Origin: AAA044-D11 sp965268555
GTDB lineage: Bacteria; Actinomycetota; Actinomycetes; Nanopelagicales; Nanopelagicaceae
Reading direction: 5' to 3'
DNA length: 64,000 nucleotides
Assembly (NCBI GenBank): GCA_965268555.1
Contig: OZ254174.1
Coordinates: forward strand, 806,001 to 870,000
Every line of letters starts with the position of its first letter. The first letter of the stretch is position 1. The translations under genes and the position numbers were made by a program. Positions 50,091 through 59,135 of the stretch are shown piece by piece. The notes under the pieces are model-generated. The model saw only the letters and a program-made list of their open reading frames with translations. It was not told the DNA's origin and ran no database searches.

Positions 50091-50825
50091 ATGACGCAAA
50101 AAATTGCAGTTGTGACTGGTGCGGCTGGCGGAATGGGCAGAGCGATAACTACTCACTTAGTAGCAGCTCACTTCAAGGTAATTGCCTTCGACATTAGCGA
50201 AGAGGGACTCAAGGAAATCGAGAAGGATTTTCATCCCAATGTATTCCCCTACAAAGTTGATCTGAAATCTTCCGATGCCATTTGTGAGGCCTTTTCGCAT
50301 GTTATTGCTAAGTTCGGTGGAGTTGACGCGCTAGTCAACAATGCCGGGACTTGTTATTTATCTGAATTCCCAAATATCCCACCGGATGAGTTCGAATCTC
50401 AGATGGCAGTTAATTTTTCCTCAGCTTTTTACTGCTCTCAAGAAGCTGTTAAATCTATGCTAACTCGTGGCGGTATTAAAAAAATCGTAAATATTTCTTC
50501 AAATGGTGCTTACAATTTCGATGTCTTTGATCCGACGCACTACCGAGCAAGTAAAGCTGCTATGGATACGATGACTAAAGATTTGGCACGAAGATATGCG
50601 ACTGCTGGAATTTGTGTTAATTCAATTGCTCCAGCAATGACAGAGTCTCCGCTCTTTGGAATCTTAAGCGAGGAAGTATTGAATAAGGCCATCTCTCAAA
50701 TGCCTCGTGGTGCAGCCATGAAGCCTGATGAAATTGCAGCCTGGGTTGCATTTTTGATTTCTCCGGCAGGAGATGTATCAAGTGGAAATGTAATTATTTT
50801 GAATCAAGGCAGGGATGTTAGATAA
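50091..50825 (+). CDS. SDR-family oxidoreductase
   Basis: A 244-residue classical SDR: AVVTGAAGGMGRAITTHLVA, NNAGTCYL, NISSNGAYNF with catalytic Ser, HYRASKAAMDTMTKDLARRYA with Tyr and Lys, and SIAPAMTESPLF. In contrast to the SDR at 44994 the tetrad is complete. The open frame begins at 50034, but ATG 50091 (MTQKIAVVTG), with GGAAG upstream, fits the family start. Substrate unknown; sugar or hydroxy-acid type. Confidence 0.88.
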   Translation: MTQKIAVVTGAAGGMGRAITTHLVAAHFKVIAFDISEEGLKEIEKDFHPNVFPYKVDLKSSDAICEAFSHVIAKFGGVDALVNNAGTCYLSEFPNIPPDEFESQMAVNFSSAFYCSQEAVKSMLTRGGIKKIVNISSNGAYNFDVFDPTHYRASKAAMDTMTKDLARRYATAGICVNSIAPAMTESPLFGILSEEVLNKAISQMPRGAAMKPDEIAAWVAFLISPAGDVSSGNVIILNQGRDVR

Positions 50826-50840
50826 CTTTTTAAGTTAGCC

Positions 50841-51605
50841 CTATTTATATCTAGCTGGCGCCTTCTTTAAATCTTTCCATTGTTCTGGGCCATGACCATA
50901 GATAACTAGCGCATCTCTCTGTCGAGCTAGCTCCAAAATTCGATTGGCACTTGCGATTGCCTGTGCTGGGTTTGTTGCATCTAAGCAACCTTCGGCAATC
51001 TCAGACTCTCGAGATATTGCATCACTTGTTAAAAGGATCCAACCGGTTTCAGGTAATTTTAAAAGAATCGAGAGCTCTCCGGGGGTATGACCTGGAACGT
51101 GAAGAATCTCAAAATTTTCGCCAAGTGCAGTATCTTCTTCAATTAGTACATATTCCGCATCTGGCCATTCCAGAGGTTTATTGCCCCGCCAATAAATCGG
51201 TTTTTCTAATTCACGCTCTTCTTTGCCAATCAAAATTGGAATGTTTGGGAAGCCATCTATATTTCCAACATGATCAATATGCGTATGAGTGATTACTAAA
51301 TAATCTAAGTCGGCCTTGGTTAATCCTAATTTTGCCAGCTGTGCCGCCGGCTGATTCTCGTAAGTAAGTTCTAGAAGTTCACCAAACTCACCAAGGCTAT
51401 CTTCATTAGATGCCCGAATAATGTCCGCTGCATACTTCTCTGGAAAACCCGTATCAATTAAAACTCGCTCCCCTGCGCTAGTTTCAATAAGAAAGCCAGG
51501 TATCCCGATGATGCGACCATTTGAGTGAACCGTGAATAGCCCAAAATCTAAAACTGATAATGAGATCGGATAGCCAGTTAACTTCTTCAATGGAATATCG
51601 CGCAT
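50841..51605 (-). CDS. Metallo-beta-lactamase-fold hydrolase, AHL-lactonase-like
   Basis: A 254-residue metallohydrolase with the dimetal motif H107-T-H109-I-D111-H112 (ITHTHIDHVGN), HVPGHTPGE, SDAI and YGHGPEQW. GFLIETSAGERVLIDTGFP and the overall order recall the N-acyl homoserine lactonase/BlcC group, which opens lactone rings. The ATG at 51605 has TAGTAT a few bases upstream; a TTG at 51644 (267 residues) has GGAG six bases before it, so the start is uncertain. With no quorum-sensing genes near, a catabolic lactone is more likely than AHL. Confidence 0.83.
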   Translation of the reverse strand: MRDIPLKKLTGYPISLSVLDFGLFTVHSNGRIIGIPGFLIETSAGERVLIDTGFPEKYAADIIRASNEDSLGEFGELLELTYENQPAAQLAKLGLTKADLDYLVITHTHIDHVGNIDGFPNIPILIGKEERELEKPIYWRGNKPLEWPDAEYVLIEEDTALGENFEILHVPGHTPGELSILLKLPETGWILLTSDAISRESEIAEGCLDATNPAQAIASANRILELARQRDALVIYGHGPEQWKDLKKAPARYK

Positions 51606-51659
51606 AATAAAAGGAATACTAATCTTGCGTAAGACAATAAACAAGGTAGCTCCATAGGA

Positions 51660-51671
51660 TATTCTGCAGAT
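51660..51671 (+). promoter_or_regulatory. Candidate leaderless promoter -10 of the PatB-like gene
   Basis: TATTCT (51660-51665), 6 bases before ATG 51672. Confidence 0.4.
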
Positions 51672-52865
51672 ATGACAGATTCAATTGATTCTCCACTTCG
51701 GATATCAGTTCAACCTAAAGCAACACTTCTTACGAGAAAGAGTGAGAAGTGGCGAGCTTTTGACTCAGAAATTCTTCCAATGCCCTTTGCGGTTATGGAT
51801 TACGATCTAGCGCAACCAATAAAAGATTCTCTTATTACTTTAATCTCTGCTTCAGATGCCGGCTACTTAGGAAAATTCCCTGAGTTGGGAGAAAGTTTGG
51901 CCCACTTTGCAGAATCTAGATGGAATTGGGAAATCGAGCCGAGCGATATAAAGATATGTACTGATGTCGGAGTCGGAGTTATTGAAGTTTGTCGCCAAGT
52001 TGTTAACCCTGGTGATCAAATTATGGTAAACACACCTGTTTACTTTAATTTTTTTAACTGGATAAAGGAATTACGTTGTGAAGTATATGACGCGCCGCTA
52101 ATAGAGATCGACCGTAGATATTCCCTAGATTTTGCCGCGATTGAAAAAGGTTATTCAAAGGGCGTTAAGGTCCACATACTCTGCAATCCACACAACCCTG
52201 TTGGTACAGTCTTTCCTCAAAGCGATCAAGTGAAATTGGCCGAATTAGCTAAGAAATATGGGGTCTTGATTGCCGCTGATGAGATTCATGCACCACTTGC
52301 TTATAAAGAGAGTGGCTTCGTTCCATTTTTGAACACCTCTTCAACCGCTAAAGAGGTTGGCATCTCCTTCTTATCTGCAACCAAATCATGGAACATAGCA
52401 GGCACAAAGTGCGCACAAATAGTTGCGCTGCATCCAAACACAAAAGCGATTCTCAATAAATTACCGCTTGCCGTTCACTCACGTGCATCCTTATTCGGTG
52501 CGGTCGCATCAGCGGCTGCTTATCGAGATAGCGTCGAATGGCTGGATGCGGTCATTGAAGAGCTGGACCGCTCTAGAAACCATCTTTCAGAGCTTCTAAG
52601 TAACTCAGCCCTGGGAATCGGCTATACGCCCCCTGATGCCGGCTATTTTGGGTGGTTAGATATGAGAAGTTTGAACTCTGAGATTGCAGAGAAGTTAAAT
52701 GGGGATATCGCCGAAGTCCTACTATCCAAAGGAAAGATTTCAGTTGCGTCAGGCCACTTGTATGGACCTTCTGGTCAGGGATTTATAAGAGTTAACTTTG
52801 CAACTAGCCGTGAGATCGTTGATGACGCAGTAAGGCGTATTACTACAGCTCTTCAAACGCTTTAA
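51672..52865 (+). CDS. PatB/MalY-type PLP aminotransferase or C-S lyase
   Basis: A 397-residue fold-type I enzyme. The opening EKWRAFDSEILPMPFAVMDYDLAQPIKDSL, then GYLGKFPELGESLAHF and ILCNPHNPVGTVF, are typical. IAADEIHAPLAY contains D203, and FLSATKSWNIAGTKCAQI contains the Schiff-base lysine K238. MalY/PatB members are cystathionine beta-lyases; some are aminotransferases. Last gene of the island, closed by a strong terminator. Confidence 0.88.
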   Translation: MTDSIDSPLRISVQPKATLLTRKSEKWRAFDSEILPMPFAVMDYDLAQPIKDSLITLISASDAGYLGKFPELGESLAHFAESRWNWEIEPSDIKICTDVGVGVIEVCRQVVNPGDQIMVNTPVYFNFFNWIKELRCEVYDAPLIEIDRRYSLDFAAIEKGYSKGVKVHILCNPHNPVGTVFPQSDQVKLAELAKKYGVLIAADEIHAPLAYKESGFVPFLNTSSTAKEVGISFLSATKSWNIAGTKCAQIVALHPNTKAILNKLPLAVHSRASLFGAVASAAAYRDSVEWLDAVIEELDRSRNHLSELLSNSALGIGYTPPDAGYFGWLDMRSLNSEIAEKLNGDIAEVLLSKGKISVASGHLYGPSGQGFIRVNFATSREIVDDAVRRITTALQTL

Positions 52866-52866
52866 A

Positions 52867-52904
52867 AAAAATATTGGCCCCAGTTGCCTGGGGCCAATAT
52901 TTTT
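52867..52904. terminator. Bidirectional intrinsic terminator
   Basis: A 17-base-pair hairpin: ATATTGGCCCCAG (52871-52883), TTGC, CTGGGGCCAATAT (52888-52900), flanked by A-run on the left and T-run on the right, so it works for the PatB-like gene (+) and for the liv operon end (-). Confidence 0.95.
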
Positions 52905-52950
52905 AAAGCAATCCTTCGAGGAATTAATTCATTCCCCTAGAAAGATTTGA

Positions 52951-54198
52951 TTAGAAGCGAACGTCGTCCGCATCATTAGAGCTGAGTTTTCCATCGGTAC
53001 CGATGCTATAAACTCTAAATAGTGCTCCACTTGTGTCGCCTGCTGCGTCAAACTTTGCAGTAGTCCAAGCACCTTGGTATGTGAAGCTCTTACCTGCAGC
53101 TGCAGCCTTAACAGCAGCCTTTAGGTTTGTCCAAGGAATGTTTGCTCCACCCTTTGAACCAGAAACAGCGCGTAGGCTCTTAATTAGTGCTGAGCTCTTT
53201 GTGCTCTTGCCATGAATTGCTGCAAGACATAGAAGCACAGTTGCGTCGTAGCCTGATGCATCAACGAAAGTTTCCTTTGTATCTGGCTTAGCTGCCTTAC
53301 GTGCAGCCTTCCACTTATCAGTATTCAAACCAAGAGATTTAGCAGCTGTACCGCGTGCGCCACCCATTACGTCGACGCCAATAGTCTTGATGACTGCTTC
53401 GTCATACATAGCCTCAGTGAAGAAAGTCTTCTTTGGATCCCACTTGCCAGTACGAACCAGCGCTGGTCCAACCTTTGCGAAGGTATCTGGGAAGTCAACG
53501 ATTACCCAAACATCTGGTGATCCTTCAGTAAGAAGCTTTGCTTCTGAATCGAATGTTGCATTGTCTGGGTTCCAAAGAACTTTGCGACCGATATCGCCGC
53601 CGCCCTTTACCCATTCATTTGTAACAACGTTTGCCAGAGCAGTTCCGAATGCATCGTTACGAGCTCCAATGCTCAAAGTTACTTCCTTGCCGAATGCCTT
53701 TTGAACAGCAGCAACAATAACTTTTCCTTGGAATGCGTCAGATGGATAAGTACGGAACAACAGATCCTTGTCTGCGAACTTTGTAATTGTTGGGCTTGAT
53801 GCTGCAGTAGCAACCATCACAACATTGTTAGGTACGGTTACAGATTGAGCAGCCGCAACGGTTGCTCCTGAAGTAAGAGGACCAACAATCGCATTAACCT
53901 TGTCGCTCTTTACAAGCTTTGTAGCGGCTTCAACAGCAAGAGCTGGAGTAGCTTGATCATCTTCTGCAGCAACAATCTTGCATGAACCAGCAACCTTAGC
54001 TGCCTTCATAGCCTTTGTTACTGAATCTGCACCAAACTGTGATGCTGTAGTCAAACCGATTCCATAATCAGCGTTTCCGCCAGTTAATGGTTCGATTGAA
54101 CCAATCTTCATGTCAACACCTGCAGCCTGTGCTGGCAAAGTGCCCAGTGCGAGTGCTGCGGCTAACGCCGAAGCTGTGACTATCTTCTTCATCATCAT
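52951..54198 (-). CDS. livK: Branched-chain amino acid-type ABC transporter substrate-binding protein
   Basis: A 415-residue periplasmic-binding-protein type I receptor: signal peptide 1-26 (ending LPAQA), then KIGSIEPLTGGNADYGIGLTTASQF, VKSDKVNAIVGPLTSGATVAAAQSV and SPDVWVIVDFPDTFAKVGPALVRTG. Like BtuF above it has no lipobox Cys. Ligand may be branched-chain amino acids, but this family also takes urea, amides and other amino acids. Of the three tandem ATGs the second (54195) has the best distance from AGGAG. It is the last gene of the liv operon, 103 bases after livF, with its own Shine-Dalgarno. Confidence 0.88.
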   Translation of the reverse strand: MMMKKIVTASALAAALALGTLPAQAAGVDMKIGSIEPLTGGNADYGIGLTTASQFGADSVTKAMKAAKVAGSCKIVAAEDDQATPALAVEAATKLVKSDKVNAIVGPLTSGATVAAAQSVTVPNNVVMVATAASSPTITKFADKDLLFRTYPSDAFQGKVIVAAVQKAFGKEVTLSIGARNDAFGTALANVVTNEWVKGGGDIGRKVLWNPDNATFDSEAKLLTEGSPDVWVIVDFPDTFAKVGPALVRTGKWDPKKTFFTEAMYDEAVIKTIGVDVMGGARGTAAKSLGLNTDKWKAARKAAKPDTKETFVDASGYDATVLLCLAAIHGKSTKSSALIKSLRAVSGSKGGANIPWTNLKAAVKAAAAGKSFTYQGAWTTAKFDAAGDTSGALFRVYSIGTDGKLSSNDADDVRF

Positions 54199-54301
54199 TC
54201 TCTCCTATGGGTAAACCCAGCAGCCATTGCTAGGTGCGATTTATTACCGCCAAAGATTAGCCGTTGAGTTGCAAAATGGAAAGAGGAAAAAATGTGATTT
54301 A

Positions 54302-55045
54302 TTACTTCTTGCCGAGGTAGATTCCAACAATTTCAGGGTCATTTACCAGGTTGGCGCCAATACCCTCGTGGCGATTGCGCCCCATGTCCAGGACATATCC
54401 ATAATCGGAGATTGCAAGTGCTCGCCGAGCATTTTGCTCAACCATCAAAATTGAAACTCCAGTTTCATTAATCTTCACGAGTTCGTCGAATAGTTGATCT
54501 ACAAGGGCTGGAGCCAATCCAGCAGAGGGCTCATCTAATAACAAAATATTAGGTGATGACATTAGAGCTCTAGCCATCGCCAACATTTGACGTTGACCGC
54601 CAGATAAAGTTCCGGCACGATCCTTGAATCTCTTCTTTAAATCTGGATAACGTTGATAAAGATCATCGCGAATTTCATCCATATTGTTATCTTCGAAATC
54701 AACAAATCCGACTTCAAGATTTTCATCAATACTTAAAGCTGGAAAAATATTTTCAATTTGCGGAACATAACCAACGCCGACTCTAGATAAGTTGTGGGGC
54801 TTGGTTGCCAAAACATCGACTAAACCAGAACCCTTGCGGAGAGTTACTTTTCCAGCAGTAACGTTAGCAATTCCATAAATCGCCTTTAAAATTGTGGATT
54901 TGCCAGCACCATTTGGACCAACGATTGTGACAATTGATTTATCTGGAACTTGGATATTTACACCATTTAATATCTGGATATCACCATATCCACCTTGCAA
55001 GTCCTCGATAGTAAATAAGGCTTGGTTAGATCCCGCGTTAGTCAT
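54302..55045 (-). CDS. livF: ABC transporter ATPase LivF
   Basis: A 247-residue ABC ATPase: Walker A GPNGAGKST, LSGGQRQMLAMARALM, LLLDEPSAGLAP, ending with the LivF-type GIGANLVNDPEIVGIYLGKK. One of two ATPases for the LivHM permease. Its ATG follows the livG stop directly (TAGATG). Confidence 0.93.
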   Translation of the reverse strand: MTNAGSNQALFTIEDLQGGYGDIQILNGVNIQVPDKSIVTIVGPNGAGKSTILKAIYGIANVTAGKVTLRKGSGLVDVLATKPHNLSRVGVGYVPQIENIFPALSIDENLEVGFVDFEDNNMDEIRDDLYQRYPDLKKRFKDRAGTLSGGQRQMLAMARALMSSPNILLLDEPSAGLAPALVDQLFDELVKINETGVSILMVEQNARRALAISDYGYVLDMGRNRHEGIGANLVNDPEIVGIYLGKK

Positions 55046-55846
55046 CTATGCATCCTTTCTTCTAGAGCCAAGGTAAGCATCGATTACAATTTCATTTTCA
55101 TAGATTGAATTTGGCAGGCCATCGGCGATGATTTTTCCATCTGCCATGACGATTACCCGATCAGAAATATTCATGACCGTCTCTAAATCATGTTCGATTA
55201 ACAGGAAGGTCATAGCGTGCTCCTTCCGAAGTTGTGCCAATACAGTTAAGAGTTTTTCAACAAGCGTTGGGTTCACTCCTGCAAAAGGTTCATCCAAAAG
55301 TAACAAACTTGGCTTTGCCATCAGCGCTCTTGATAAATCCAAAAGTTTGCGTTGCCCGCCAGAGAGAATTCCGGCATATTCATCGGCAAATTTGCTGAGT
55401 CCAACTTGATCCAAACGTCGAAGCGCCTCAGCTCGAGCTGCCTCTTCAAATGTTCTTCGTGCTTTCTTTCTGAAGAATCCTGAGAGGTTATCACCTGGAT
55501 TTCCTTGAACCGCCATCATTAAATTTTCAGCAACGGTCAGACGCTTAATAATCTTTGCGCCTTGAAAAGTTCTAATCAGACCTTTTTGGGCAATTTTATG
55601 TGTGTGGATTGCATGTATAGGTTCATTGTTAAAGAAGATTTCGCCAGAGCTGACTTTATTCATTCCGCTTATCAAATTGAAGAGCGAAGTTTTTCCAGCG
55701 CCATTGGGACCAATTACCGATGTGAAAGAGTTCTCGGAAATTTTGAAGCTAACATCCTGAACTGGCTTTACACCACCGAAGTTAACTGAAATGTTTTTGA
55801 CTTCTAAAATAGTTTTCTCAGAAGTTGGAGTGGATTGGTTTGTCAT
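55046..55846 (-). CDS. livG: ABC transporter ATPase LivG
   Basis: A 266-residue ABC ATPase: VNFGGVKPVQDVSFKI, Walker A GPNGAGKTS, LSGGQRKLLDLSRALMAKP, LLLDEPFAGVNPTL and the LivG-type LIEHDLETVMNISDRVIVMADGKIIADG ending with VIDAYLG. Adjacent to livM without a gap. Confidence 0.93.
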   Translation of the reverse strand: MTNQSTPTSEKTILEVKNISVNFGGVKPVQDVSFKISENSFTSVIGPNGAGKTSLFNLISGMNKVSSGEIFFNNEPIHAIHTHKIAQKGLIRTFQGAKIIKRLTVAENLMMAVQGNPGDNLSGFFRKKARRTFEEAARAEALRRLDQVGLSKFADEYAGILSGGQRKLLDLSRALMAKPSLLLLDEPFAGVNPTLVEKLLTVLAQLRKEHAMTFLLIEHDLETVMNISDRVIVMADGKIIADGLPNSIYENEIVIDAYLGSRRKDA

Positions 55847-56827
55847 TTATTCCAACACCATCTCTTCTCGCTTGCCAAATAACCCCTGTGGTCGCTTTAC
55901 CATCAACAGAACAATCACAAATCCGATTAAGAAAACTCGTAGGTATGCGCGCTCTGGCGAGGATAGAAGCGAGAGCGGCCAGAAATCCAAGAATCTTGTC
56001 GCGCCATATAGAAAACCGAAGAATATCGCGGAGACTAAAAGTCCCTTTACGCGAGTTGCGCCTGCGAGAATCAGGATCATCCAGCCATAGAAGGTCACAA
56101 TTCGAAGGAAATCTTCTGGTGCCAATAGCGCGAACTGCAGCGCCCAAAAGACCCCAGCAATACCGCCAAAGACCGAGCCAATAACCAGTGTTTGAAGTCT
56201 GAAACGAAATACATTTTTGCCCAATGAACGAGGTACTTCGTCATCCTCGCGGGTAGCGCGCAAAACTCGCGCCCAAGAAGTTTGCTGAAGTTTCGAGGAA
56301 ATCCAAATAAACAATATTAAGAAAGGCCATACAACAAAAATCATAGATAAATCGCGCGAGGCTTCCTCGCCAAATATCGGATAAAGTCGATCGGTAATCC
56401 AAGTAAGAATCTGATCTGGTTGACCCGTATATCCCCCAATTCCTGCTGGGTCTGGAATAGCTAACGTACCTTGAGTTCCTCCGGTAACGCTGTCGGTATT
56501 TAAAATCCAGTATCGAGTTATTTCAGCAAATGCGATACTTGCAATTGCGAAATAATCACCACTTAAACGCAGAGTTGTTAAACCTAAGAGCGCGCCAAGT
56601 AAAGCGGCCAAGAAAACTCCAACAAAAGCAGCCCACCAAAAACTCCACTGGTACTTGATTACTAGAACTGCAATTGTGTATCCAGAAATTGCCATCATCC
56701 CGACGTGTCCAAAATTCATAATTCCGCCGACGCCATATTGAATTTGAAGGCCAAGCGCAAAAATTCCATAAATTCCAGCGAGAGCTAAAACAAAAACCCA
56801 GAAACCTGGCTGTAGAAATGCACCCAT
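55847..56827 (-). CDS. livM: ABC transporter permease LivM
   Basis: A 326-residue permease of the LivM class: IYGIFALGLQIQYGVGGIMNFGHVGMMAISGYT (LivHM-type loop), TLRLSGDYFAIASIAFAEI, and the coupling-helix block WARVLRATREDDEVPRSLGKNVFRFR. About nine helices. C-terminal LMVKRPQGLFGKRE is typical. Confidence 0.92.
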   Translation of the reverse strand: MGAFLQPGFWVFVLALAGIYGIFALGLQIQYGVGGIMNFGHVGMMAISGYTIAVLVIKYQWSFWWAAFVGVFLAALLGALLGLTTLRLSGDYFAIASIAFAEITRYWILNTDSVTGGTQGTLAIPDPAGIGGYTGQPDQILTWITDRLYPIFGEEASRDLSMIFVVWPFLILFIWISSKLQQTSWARVLRATREDDEVPRSLGKNVFRFRLQTLVIGSVFGGIAGVFWALQFALLAPEDFLRIVTFYGWMILILAGATRVKGLLVSAIFFGFLYGATRFLDFWPLSLLSSPERAYLRVFLIGFVIVLLMVKRPQGLFGKREEMVLE

Positions 56828-56830
56828 GAC

Positions 56831-57724
56831 TTAGACCTTTCTCGCCCGGTAGCCAAACAAGCCTTCGGGCTTGAAAAGAAGTACTAAAACTAGAGTTGCG
56901 AAAGCGATAACTGGTTTGTAATTACTTGGAACGCCTCCGAAGAAAATATTAAGTTGCGAGAGCTCCATAATTAAACCTAATAAGAATCCACCAGCTAATG
57001 CACCATATGCATCGCCAATTGTTCCGAGTACTACCGCGGCGAAAAATGAGAGAAGTAGGCTCTCGCCCATTGCATTATTAAATTGGCCTTGCACTAATCC
57101 TTGAAATACGCCAGCCAACGAGCCGAGTGCTCCAGATATCAACCAAGTAGCAAGTACTACTCGATCTACATTTATTCCTGATACTGAGGCTAATCCTGGA
57201 TTATTTGCATAGGCTCGCATATCTTTGCCGATTCGAGCCTTTGAGATAAAAAGCGCAATCAATAAAATTGAAGCAGAAGCAAAAATCAAAACTAGTAGTT
57301 GAGTTTGAGCAATTCTCGCACCGAGAAAATCATAAGTTTTTAAGATGTCTACATTAAATTTTCTTGTTTGAGTTCCGAAGAGAAATTGAATTATTGGGCG
57401 CAACATAAGTGCAACACCCGTGGCCACTAGGAATAAAGCTAAGGTTCCAGCTTTATTTTTACGCAAATTCCGCCACAAGACCAACTCTAAAAACCAACTA
57501 ATGCCCATACCGGCCAACATCGAAACAATGATGGCGAGGAAGAAATTTAATTCCAAGGTAACGCTCAGAAAATAGGTAATGAATGCGCCTAAGGTAAGAA
57601 AGTCTCCGGCCGCGAAATTAACGAGTCGAAGTACGCTATAGAGAAGTGAAATCCCGACGGCTGCAATTGCGAAAATTGATCCAATTACAAGCCCATTGAA
57701 AAGATATTGGATTAAATCACTCAT
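56831..57724 (-). CDS. livH: ABC transporter permease LivH
   Basis: A 297-residue permease: NGLVIGSIFAIAAVGISLLYSVLRLVNFAAGDFLTLGAF, the coupling region KARIGKDMRAYANNPGLASVSGINVDRVV, and the ending LLFKPEGLFGYRARKV. First gene of the livHMGFK operon (order HMGF-K with the receptor last). Divergent from fadA across 208 bases. Confidence 0.92.
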   Translation of the reverse strand: MSDLIQYLFNGLVIGSIFAIAAVGISLLYSVLRLVNFAAGDFLTLGAFITYFLSVTLELNFFLAIIVSMLAGMGISWFLELVLWRNLRKNKAGTLALFLVATGVALMLRPIIQFLFGTQTRKFNVDILKTYDFLGARIAQTQLLVLIFASASILLIALFISKARIGKDMRAYANNPGLASVSGINVDRVVLATWLISGALGSLAGVFQGLVQGQFNNAMGESLLLSFFAAVVLGTIGDAYGALAGGFLLGLIMELSQLNIFFGGVPSNYKPVIAFATLVLVLLFKPEGLFGYRARKV

Positions 57725-57932
57725 GTTGCCCAGAATGCTCCCATCGCACTAATCAATCAGTTCATACTAAACAACGATTGCGGAGCGTATCCTCCCCCGA
57801 AGTGATTTTCAACGATAGTTCACCACTCATGATTTATATCTCATCAGCTAGTTCTCTTCCAATTTTTCCTACTGGCGAGTAACCTAACGGGAATAGTTGC
57901 CAGCCCCAAGAAATCCCAAGTAGGAGCCCGAC
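57725..57932. promoter_or_regulatory. Divergent liv/fadA control region
   Basis: 208 bases holding both promoters. For livH, CATTCT lies 7 bases before the ATG on the minus strand, and a TAGTAT is further upstream. fadA has a Shine-Dalgarno (AGGAG at about 57922-57926). No clear operator palindrome was seen. Confidence 0.35.
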
Positions 57933-59135
57933 ATGATTGAGCGTGTAGTTCTAGTTGATGCAGTTCGTTCCCCTTTTGGCAAAGCTGGAAGTTTGTATGC
58001 CGAAACTAGAGCAGATGACATCATGGTTCGCACCCTTCGCGGCTTATTAGAACGTAACCCTAAAGTTTCACCTTCAGCAATTGATGATGTTGCGATTGCC
58101 GCAGCCACACAAAGCGGTGATCAAGGAATGAATATCGGCAGAAGTGTTTCACTTCTTGCAGGCATTCCAGATAGCGTCCCTGGATATTCGATTGATCGCT
58201 GGTGCGCTGGCGCACTTACTGCAGTAACAACAATTTCTGGTGCTATTGCAATGGGACAATATGACATTGCAATTGCAGGCGGCGTAGAACATATGGGACA
58301 CCATCCAATGGGCGAAGGCATGGATCCAAATCCAAGATATTTAGCGGAAAAGTTAGTCGATACTGATGCCTTGCAAATGGGAATGACTGCTGAAAGATTG
58401 CATGACAAATTTCCACATTTAACCAAAGTTCGCGCAGATGCTTATGCGCTTTCATCGCAGAATAAAACTGCAGCCGCATACACTGCCGGAAAGATCCAAC
58501 GAGATTTAATTCCAGTCGCAGTACGCTCGAGCGAACTTGGTTGGGGCATGGCAACTGTTGATGAACCACCACGTCCAGGAACAACTATCGAAGCTCTTGC
58601 TGCTTTGAAGACGCCATTTAGAGCAATGGGAAATGTAACTGCTGGAAATGCCGCAGGTTTAAATGACGGTGCCACTGCCGCAATTCTTGCGAGCGAATCG
58701 AAAGCAATCGAGCTTGGCCTAGGAATTAAAGCAAAGTTAGTTTCATTCGCATTCGCTGGCGTTGCACCAGAAATCATGGGATACGGTCCAGTCCCAAGCA
58801 CAATCAAAGCGCTCGCTAAAGCTGGCCTTTCAATTTCAGATATTGGGCTCTTTGAAATCAATGAGGCCTTCGCAATTCAAGTTCTCTCTTTTCTTGATTA
58901 TTTTGGAATTGCTGATGATGACGCGAGAGTTAACAAATATGGTGGCGCAATTGCAGTTGGCCATCCCCTTGCATCTTCTGGTGTTCGGTTAATGATTAAT
59001 CTTGCTCGCGGTTTTGAAGAACATCCTGAGGTTCAATATGGCTTAACCACAATGTGTATTGGCCTTGGAATGGGCGGCAGCATTATCTGGCAGAACCCGC
59101 ATTTCAATGGCGCATCAAAGAAAGCGGCAAAATAA
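57933..59135 (+). CDS. fadA: Acetyl-CoA C-acyltransferase (thiolase)
   Basis: A 400-residue thiolase that cleaves 3-ketoacyl-CoA. Nucleophile C91 is in the sequence DRWCAGAL (more often CSSG). The second catalytic set is INEAFAIQVL, GGAIAVGHPLASSG with the His, and TMCIGLGMG with the C-terminal Cys. AVRSPFGKAGSLYAETRADDI is the typical opening. Coupled to fadB by TAATG overlap, forming the alpha-beta trifunctional pair of beta-oxidation. Confidence 0.93.
   Translation: MIERVVLVDAVRSPFGKAGSLYAETRADDIMVRTLRGLLERNPKVSPSAIDDVAIAAATQSGDQGMNIGRSVSLLAGIPDSVPGYSIDRWCAGALTAVTTISGAIAMGQYDIAIAGGVEHMGHHPMGEGMDPNPRYLAEKLVDTDALQMGMTAERLHDKFPHLTKVRADAYALSSQNKTAAAYTAGKIQRDLIPVAVRSSELGWGMATVDEPPRPGTTIEALAALKTPFRAMGNVTAGNAAGLNDGATAAILASESKAIELGLGIKAKLVSFAFAGVAPEIMGYGPVPSTIKALAKAGLSISDIGLFEINEAFAIQVLSFLDYFGIADDDARVNKYGGAIAVGHPLASSGVRLMINLARGFEEHPEVQYGLTTMCIGLGMGGSIIWQNPHFNGASKKAAK

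Noticed and set aside
50841..51644. Quorum-quenching system (AHL lactonase plus LuxR proteins)
   Set aside because: Neither LuxR protein has an autoinducer domain, they are 17-24 kb away, and no LuxI-type synthase is present. The lactonase is better read as part of small-molecule catabolism.
41274..52865. Mobile genomic island with integrase or tRNA attachment site
   Set aside because: No integrase, transposase, tRNA or flanking direct repeat was found; 'island' here means only a run of accessory genes.
59054..59134. Upstream extension of fadB
   Set aside because: It lies inside the 3' end of fadA and encodes residues unlike any FadB; ATG 59135 with TAATG coupling is the better start.
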